Under the pieces are notes generated by a model, which had not been told where the DNA came from, ran no database searches, and saw nothing but the letters and a program-made list of their open reading frames with translations. Shown here piece after piece: positions 63,789 to 64,000 of a stretch of 64,000 nucleotides of DNA. The DNA is taken from the NCBI RefSeq assembly GCF_036568125.1, contig NZ_DATCTF010000011.1:171267-235266 (forward strand). The letters are read 5' to 3'. The translations under genes were made by a program, and so were the position numbers. Every line of letters begins with the position of its first letter. The stretch's first letter is position 1. Source of the stretch: Magnetovibrio sp. Its GTDB lineage: Bacteria > Pseudomonadota > Alphaproteobacteria > Rhodospirillales > Magnetovibrionaceae.

Positions 63789-64000
63789 CGGTTTTCGGAT
63801 TGAATTTGGCATTTTTTGATCAATTCACATCCCCCGCACAATACGAACCGAACGAGATCCTCCTCCACCGAATTGTTCAACCGTGTATATTAGGAAAAGG
63901 AAAACCAGGACTTCCTTGCATCTAAAACAAAGCCGGTTTTCTCATTGCTCCTCGCCCCAACAATGGATAATTACCGGTTACGCCTTGCTGAAACTTTCGT

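Noticed and set aside
63789..64000. Start of a gene or integrated element after tRNA-Gln
   Set aside because: Only a short ATG frame at 63963 without a ribosome site and a loose GAAAACC/GGTTTTC repeat; no integrase or attachment-site duplication of the tRNA end is seen.

Overview
The window is a compact, GC-rich stretch of an alphaproteobacterial chromosome, most likely Rhodospirillales-like. Supporting signs are a CcrM-type GANTC methylase next to rnhB, a complete carbon-rearranging part of the ethylmalonyl-CoA pathway (ecm, ccr, mcd), polyhydroxybutyrate genes, an ornithine-lipid pair, ftsEX preceded by a divergent zinc-ribbon protein, and a coenzyme B12-dependent ribonucleotide reductase. 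I cannot resolve the genus. Genes are densely packed on both strands, with many ATGA/TGATG overlaps and several convergent gene ends that overlap. I saw no insertion sequence, prophage or CRISPR array.

Layout. 1-1033: end of a thiolase gene (phaA) and phaB, closed by a terminator. 1.15-9.4 kb: a histidine kinase with a periplasmic binding domain, two glutathione-transferase-like genes, a long PfkB-type kinase, a cupin, gloB and a methyltransferase. 9.4-15.4 kb: a dipeptidase, metX-metW, and an aromatic amino acid block (chorismate mutase, HisC-like aminotransferase, prephenate dehydrogenase). 15.4-24.4 kb: a DUF2125 protein, ChaC, nrdJ, a 389-bp regulatory-looking gap with DnaA boxes, then plsC-ydcF-ftsX-ftsE facing the zinc-ribbon gene. 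24.4-34.7 kb: lysA, a 42-codon lipoprotein gene, argH, a TlpA-like thioredoxin, a five-PAS histidine kinase, a nuclease/phosphatase-fold protein, a 47-codon small gene, an aminopeptidase P and a GIY-YIG-like orphan.

34.7-46.5 kb is the metabolic core. ecm diverges from ccr-mcd; then come a PAS/GAF histidine kinase, a PduO-type cobalamin adenosyltransferase (which makes the cofactor for Ecm and NrdJ), etfBA and hbd, ending in a strong terminator. ETF would take electrons from Mcd and other acyl-CoA dehydrogenases and pass them to ETF-ubiquinone oxidoreductase, encoded at 59-60.6 kb. PhaA, PhaB, Hbd, Ccr, Ecm and Mcd together describe a C4 acyl-CoA hub shared by PHB turnover and acetyl-CoA assimilation. 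Similar two-part TTCGCA/TTGC-GCAA boxes lie before ecm|ccr, etfBA and etf-QO, suggesting one regulator for the set.

46.5-64 kb: a secreted metallo-beta-lactamase-fold enzyme divergent from a LysR regulator, olsB-olsA, dCMP deaminase behind a terminator-like leader, ccrM with a dense GANTC cluster upstream, rnhB, a radical SAM protein, a two-gene glycosyltransferase unit, moaB, a lytic transglycosylase, a uracil-DNA glycosylase lacking some usual cysteines, etf-QO, a TPR lipoprotein, ispE and tRNA-Gln(TTG). The last ~210 bp hold no gene I can support.
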